Of a stretch of DNA of 8,304 nt, positions 5,906-8,304 are shown piece by piece. The DNA lies in the NCBI GenBank assembly GCA_018897225.1, contig JAHILC010000206.1:1-8304 (forward strand), written 5' to 3'. This DNA is from Actinomycetota bacterium. Its GTDB lineage: Bacteria > Actinomycetota > Humimicrobiia > Humimicrobiales > Humimicrobiaceae. A program made the position numbers and the translations under genes. The number at the start of each line of letters is the position of its first letter. Positions within the stretch are counted from its first letter, which is position 1. The notes beneath the pieces are model-generated. The model worked only from the letters and a program-made list of their open reading frames with translations, was not told the origin of the DNA and did not search any database.

Positions 5906-7201
5906 TTAAGTAACTAAACTGATATCAGCTCCAAGGCCTGCCAGCTTTGATTCAAAATTTTCATATCCTCTCTGAATATGATGGATATCGCTTACTTCTG
6001 TTATGCCATCTGCAGCCAGCCCTGCGAGAACCATTGCTGCTCCTGCCCTAAGATCAAAAGCCTTGACAGGGGCGCCCGATAAATTTTTAACACCCTTGAT
6101 TACTGCATGGTGGCCATCTATTTTTATATTAGCACCCATCCTGTTTAATTCATCCACATACATGAATCTGTTCTCAAAAACATTTTCAGTAATTATAGAA
6201 ATCCCGGGGATTACAGAAAGAAGCACTGCAATGATTGGCTGCAAATCTGTTGGAAAACCGGGATATGGCAAGGTACTGATGTAAACAGTGTTTAATGTAT
6301 TAGCAAGTCTTCTTACAACTATAGTATTATCGCCCCTGCTTTCAATATCTATACCAACTTCTTTTAATTTAAGGCAAAATATTTCTATATTTTTCCATAT
6401 AGCATTTTCTATTACTACCTTGCTGCCGCAAAGGCTTGCCGCTATAATAAATGTACCTGCCTCAATACTATCTGGCATAATTCTGTATTCTGTCCCTTTG
6501 AGCGTTTTTACACCATTTATTTCTATGCAATCAGTACCGGCTCTATCTATCTGCGCCCCCATAGAAATAAGAAAGTTAGCAAGATCTACTGTTTCTGTTT
6601 CACGAGCTGCATTGTTTATAACTGTTTTGCCTTCTGCCATGCATGCAGCCATCATCAAATTTTCAGTTGCACCCCTTGAAGGAAAATCCAGGTTTATAAT
6701 GCTACCTTTTAGCTTACTGCCACTATTGATGACCTTAGCTTTGTCACTCTTGACAGCACAATTTATGTAACCATGTTCAACATAGTTTTCAGCCCCCAGA
6801 TTTTCAAAACCTTTAAGATGCAAGTCTATCTGCCTTGCGCCAATATTACAGCCGCCTGGAATTGCAATTTTAACCCTGCCGAATTTGCTCAGCAGCGGTC
6901 CTGCAACAAGCACTGATGCACGCATCTTCCTTACAAGCTCATAAGGCGCTTCAAAGCTATTTATTGATGAAGGATCTATTTCAAGCCTGTTTTTTTGAGG
7001 TTTAAAAACAACTTTAGCGTTTAAAGTTTTTAAAACTTCTGCCATTGTATTAACATCTTCAATGTCTGGCACATTTTGGAGAGTGACTTTTGAATTTGCA
7101 AGAATTGATGCAGCCATCAACTTAAGTGCAGAGTTCTTTGCCCCGCTAATTCTTACATTGCCTGAAAGAGTTTTATTGCCCCTGATAATATATTTTTTCA
7201 T
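5906..7201 (-). CDS. murA: UDP-N-acetylglucosamine 1-carboxyvinyltransferase
   Basis: MurA transfers enolpyruvate from phosphoenolpyruvate to UDP-GlcNAc, the first committed step of peptidoglycan synthesis, in the cytoplasm. The 431-residue product is of normal length and complete. It shows Lys22-Asn23 in SGAKNSALK, Arg94 in RKMRASVLVAGP, the active-site Cys118 in PGGCNIGARQIDLH, Asp319 in GFPTDLQP (the general base position) and Arg411 in HIQRGYE. The cysteine rather than aspartate at 118 is the form normally inactivated by fosfomycin (family knowledge). The ATG lies 15 bp after the dCMP deaminase stop, with only a weak CGGA as ribosome site, so the two genes are very probably one operon and may be translationally linked. 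Bacillota often carry two MurA paralogues; whether another copy exists here cannot be seen. Confidence 0.96.
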   Translation of the reverse strand: MKKYIIRGNKTLSGNVRISGAKNSALKLMAASILANSKVTLQNVPDIEDVNTMAEVLKTLNAKVVFKPQKNRLEIDPSSINSFEAPYELVRKMRASVLVAGPLLSKFGRVKIAIPGGCNIGARQIDLHLKGFENLGAENYVEHGYINCAVKSDKAKVINSGSKLKGSIINLDFPSRGATENLMMAACMAEGKTVINNAARETETVDLANFLISMGAQIDRAGTDCIEINGVKTLKGTEYRIMPDSIEAGTFIIAASLCGSKVVIENAIWKNIEIFCLKLKEVGIDIESRGDNTIVVRRLANTLNTVYISTLPYPGFPTDLQPIIAVLLSVIPGISIITENVFENRFMYVDELNRMGANIKIDGHHAVIKGVKNLSGAPVKAFDLRAGAAMVLAGLAADGITEVSDIHHIQRGYENFESKLAGLGADISLVT

Positions 7202-7216
7202 GTGACGTCCGTTTTT

Positions 7217-7681
7217 TTAATCTTCAAAATCAAGCCTGATGAGTTCTACCCCTGCTTCTTTTAAAAGCTCCAGAGAAAGCTCATCAGGGTAATCCTTAAA
7301 ATAATAAATTTTTCTAATTCCTGAATTTATTATCATTTTAGCACACTGCACACACGGTTGGGTATTGCTGTAAACTACGCTGTCTTTTATGCTGACTCCA
7401 TGATATGCAGCCTGTATTATTGCGTTTTGTTCTGCGTGAAGCCCTCTGCACATTTCATGCCTCTGGCCTGAAGGTATCCCAAGTTCTTCCCTTAAGCATT
7501 TACCCCTCTCAAGGCAGTTCTTAACCCCTTTGGGGGCACCGTTATATCCTGTCGTAAGGATCCTTTTATCCTTTACGATTATTGCTCCAACCTTCCTTCT
7601 CAAGCATGTGGAACGAGTTGACACCTGTTTGGTTATTGCTGCAAAATATTCATCCCAGCTTGGACGTTTATTCTCTTCCAT
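7217..7681 (-). CDS. Deoxycytidylate (dCMP) deaminase, ComEB-type
   Basis: This cytoplasmic enzyme converts dCMP to dUMP, feeding thymidylate synthesis. At 154 residues it has the usual size. The zinc-binding and catalytic motifs of the cytidine deaminase superfamily are intact: His82-Ala-Glu84 in LHAEQNAI and Pro109-Cys110-x-x-Cys113 in [15 protein letters not shown] (44-50) and the Cys-rich insert with Cys56, Cys62, His75 and Cys78 before HAE are typical of dCMP deaminases, where they form a second, structural zinc site (family knowledge). It is the first gene of the minus-strand run and is followed after 15 bp by murA. Upstream are two overlapping extended -10 candidates (7725-7717 and 7711-7703), and no Shine-Dalgarno is seen before the ATG. 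Its function is unrelated to murA, so the pairing is probably one of genomic convenience. Confidence 0.94.
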   Translation of the reverse strand: MEENKRPSWDEYFAAITKQVSTRSTCLRRKVGAIIVKDKRILTTGYNGAPKGVKNCLERGKCLREELGIPSGQRHEMCRGLHAEQNAIIQAAYHGVSIKDSVVYSNTQPCVQCAKMIINSGIRKIYYFKDYPDELSLELLKEAGVELIRLDFED

Positions 7682-7702
7682 TTGATTTTAATTTGAATTT
7701 AT

Positions 7703-7725
7703 ATTTTATCACAATGATTATAGCA
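7703..7725 (-). promoter_or_regulatory. Two overlapping extended -10 candidates for the dCMP deaminase-murA operon
   Basis: On the minus strand TGCTATAAT (7725-7717) and TGATAAAAT (7711-7703) each match the extended -10 form, ending 35 and 21 bases before the ATG. The first is the same nonamer as before the dehydratase gene. The -35 positions are poor (TTATTA at 7745-7740 for the first), so an extended -10 mode is likely. The leader would be short and lack a Shine-Dalgarno. Confidence 0.45.
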
Positions 7726-7773
7726 ATATTTTTTTATATTAATAATAAAAAATAATTAAGTTATACGCGGGTG

Positions 7774-7802
7774 TTTACTTCAATAAATAAATCTTATAAA
7801 AT
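7774..7802 (+). promoter_or_regulatory. Candidate promoter for the downstream membrane protein
   Basis: TTTACT (7774-7779) and TAAAAT (7797-7802) are spaced by 17 bases, matching four and five of six consensus positions. Transcription would start near 7809, leaving about 77 bases of leader before the ATG at 7886. The rest of the 204-bp divergent gap (7682-7885) is very AT-rich, with TTAATTAA-like tracts that make chance matches common. Confidence 0.35.
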
Positions 7803-7869
7803 TAATTTGCTAACAAGAATAATTAATTAATCTCTTTATGGTAATTAATAAAAAAATAATAAGAGGCAG

Positions 7870-7883
7870 AAAGGAATGAGGAG
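7870..7883 (+). promoter_or_regulatory. Ribosome binding site deciding the start at 7886
   Basis: AAAGGA (7870-7875) and GAGGAG (7878-7883) both lie just before ATG 7886-7888. The first gives a usable 10-base spacing; the second is only 2 bases away. Another ATG at 7876-7878 in a different frame abuts AAAGGA with no spacing and opens an ORF that ignores the membrane-protein reading, so 7886 is preferred. This is the strongest Shine-Dalgarno in the window. Confidence 0.6.
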
Positions 7884-7885
7884 CA

Positions 7886-8251
7886 ATGGCAAGAAGAGTT
7901 TATATCAGAGAAATTTATTTCTATCTTATTTGTTTGATAGCATTGATTATATTCATCGTCAGTCTTGTAACTATTTTAGACAGTGCAATCAATTATGCAA
8001 AACCTACAACATATATGACAAAGTCAGGTATGCTCATGCCATATCAACAGCAATACACCAGCCTTTCAGATGCGGAAATTAATAAGATGATTGATGAAGA
8101 AATAGCAACCTCTGTCGGTATTGAAAGAATCATGGCTTTAAAAGGACTGCTTAGAGGCATACTGCTTATTATAATTGCAATCCCGCTATTTATTTTTCAC
8201 TGGAAAAAAGCACAGGGTCTTTGGCATTTAAATTTAAATAACCAGGAATGA
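7886..8251 (+). CDS. Two-pass membrane protein of unknown function
   Basis: The 121-residue product has two clear membrane helices, about 10-31 (IYFYLICLIALIIFIVSLVTIL) written here only as a span for TM1, and about 88-106 for TM2, ending in IFHWKK. Between them lies a polar loop of about 56 residues with YTSLSDAEINKMIDEEI, which looks helical and acidic. The basic N-terminus (MARRVYIR) and basic end after TM2 suggest both termini are cytoplasmic and the loop is external. The aromatic first helix and the HW(K/R) motif after the last helix recall DUF5671-like actinobacterial membrane proteins, but this is a memory-based resemblance of low certainty. It is divergent from dCMP deaminase, has a good ribosome site, and is followed by no recognisable gene in the last 53 bases. 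No function is proposed. Confidence 0.78.
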   Translation: MARRVYIREIYFYLICLIALIIFIVSLVTILDSAINYAKPTTYMTKSGMLMPYQQQYTSLSDAEINKMIDEEIATSVGIERIMALKGLLRGILLIIIAIPLFIFHWKKAQGLWHLNLNNQE

Positions 8252-8304
8252 AAATTATCAGGCTAAGCAGTAAAGAAAAGACCTTCTTATAAACAATTGC
8301 TGGA

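Noticed and set aside
6003..6770. Two long plus-strand open frames (6003-6284 and 6288-6770) opposite murA
   Set aside because: They lie wholly antisense to an intact, motif-complete MurA, have no ribosome site or family resemblance, and their compositions follow from the reverse of MurA codons.
7876..8082. Plus-strand ORF starting at ATG 7876
   Set aside because: It overlaps the membrane protein in another frame, has its Shine-Dalgarno abutting the ATG, and its product is low-quality and lacks any domain.
8248..8292. ATG overlapping the stop of the membrane protein gene as a new downstream gene
   Set aside because: The frame ends after 14 codons (TAA at 8290-8292) and encodes nothing recognisable.
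8140..8304. Minus-strand open frame entering from the right edge
   Set aside because: About 36 codons are open, but most of it is antisense to the well-formed second helix and tail of the membrane protein, and it then stops; it is most likely a shadow.
1..8304. CRISPR arrays, tRNA/rRNA genes, insertion sequences or riboswitches
   Set aside because: No regularly spaced repeats, cloverleaf-like segments, transposase motifs or recognisable riboswitch cores were seen on either strand.

Overview
The window is AT-rich, tightly packed bacterial DNA. Six co-oriented or divergent genes look like ordinary chromosome, and a small accessory-looking pair sits at the left. A LytR-CpsA-Psr (LCP) protein with a LytR_C tail, MurA and a competence-type dCMP deaminase point to a low-GC, probably monoderm bacterium, either Bacillota or one of the low-GC uncultured Actinomycetota lineages. 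The exact group cannot be settled from the sequence.

Layout: bases 1-347 hold no confident gene. There is a possible C-terminal gene remnant at the left edge, a 51-codon minus-strand ORF, and a candidate extended -10 promoter. Bases 348-1132 (+) carry a 68-residue small protein followed by an AbiEii-type nucleotidyltransferase, a pair with the form of a toxin-antitoxin module. Bases 1172-7681 (-) carry, in transcription order, dCMP deaminase, MurA, a 152-bp promoter-bearing gap, a multidomain LCP ligase, a membrane-bound nucleotide-sugar 4,6-dehydratase (PglF/WbpM/CapD type) and a small PglC-like phosphoglycosyl transferase. A 204-bp AT-rich divergent control region separates dCMP deaminase from a two-pass membrane protein of unknown function (7886-8251, +).

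The minus-strand genes work together in envelope building. MurA commits UDP-GlcNAc to peptidoglycan. The dehydratase makes a UDP-4-keto-6-deoxy sugar. The phosphoglycosyl transferase loads a sugar phosphate onto the undecaprenyl carrier. The LCP enzyme probably transfers the finished glycopolymer to peptidoglycan. The remaining glycan enzymes (aminotransferase, acetyltransferase, glycosyltransferases, flippase) are not in the window.

The points most worth a second look are the LCP protein with two tandem Ig-like domains inserted before its LytR_C domain, the nucleotidyltransferase/small-protein pair bracketed by palindromes sharing one core, a probably leaderless dehydratase mRNA, and the recurrence of extended -10 promoters with poor Shine-Dalgarno sites.
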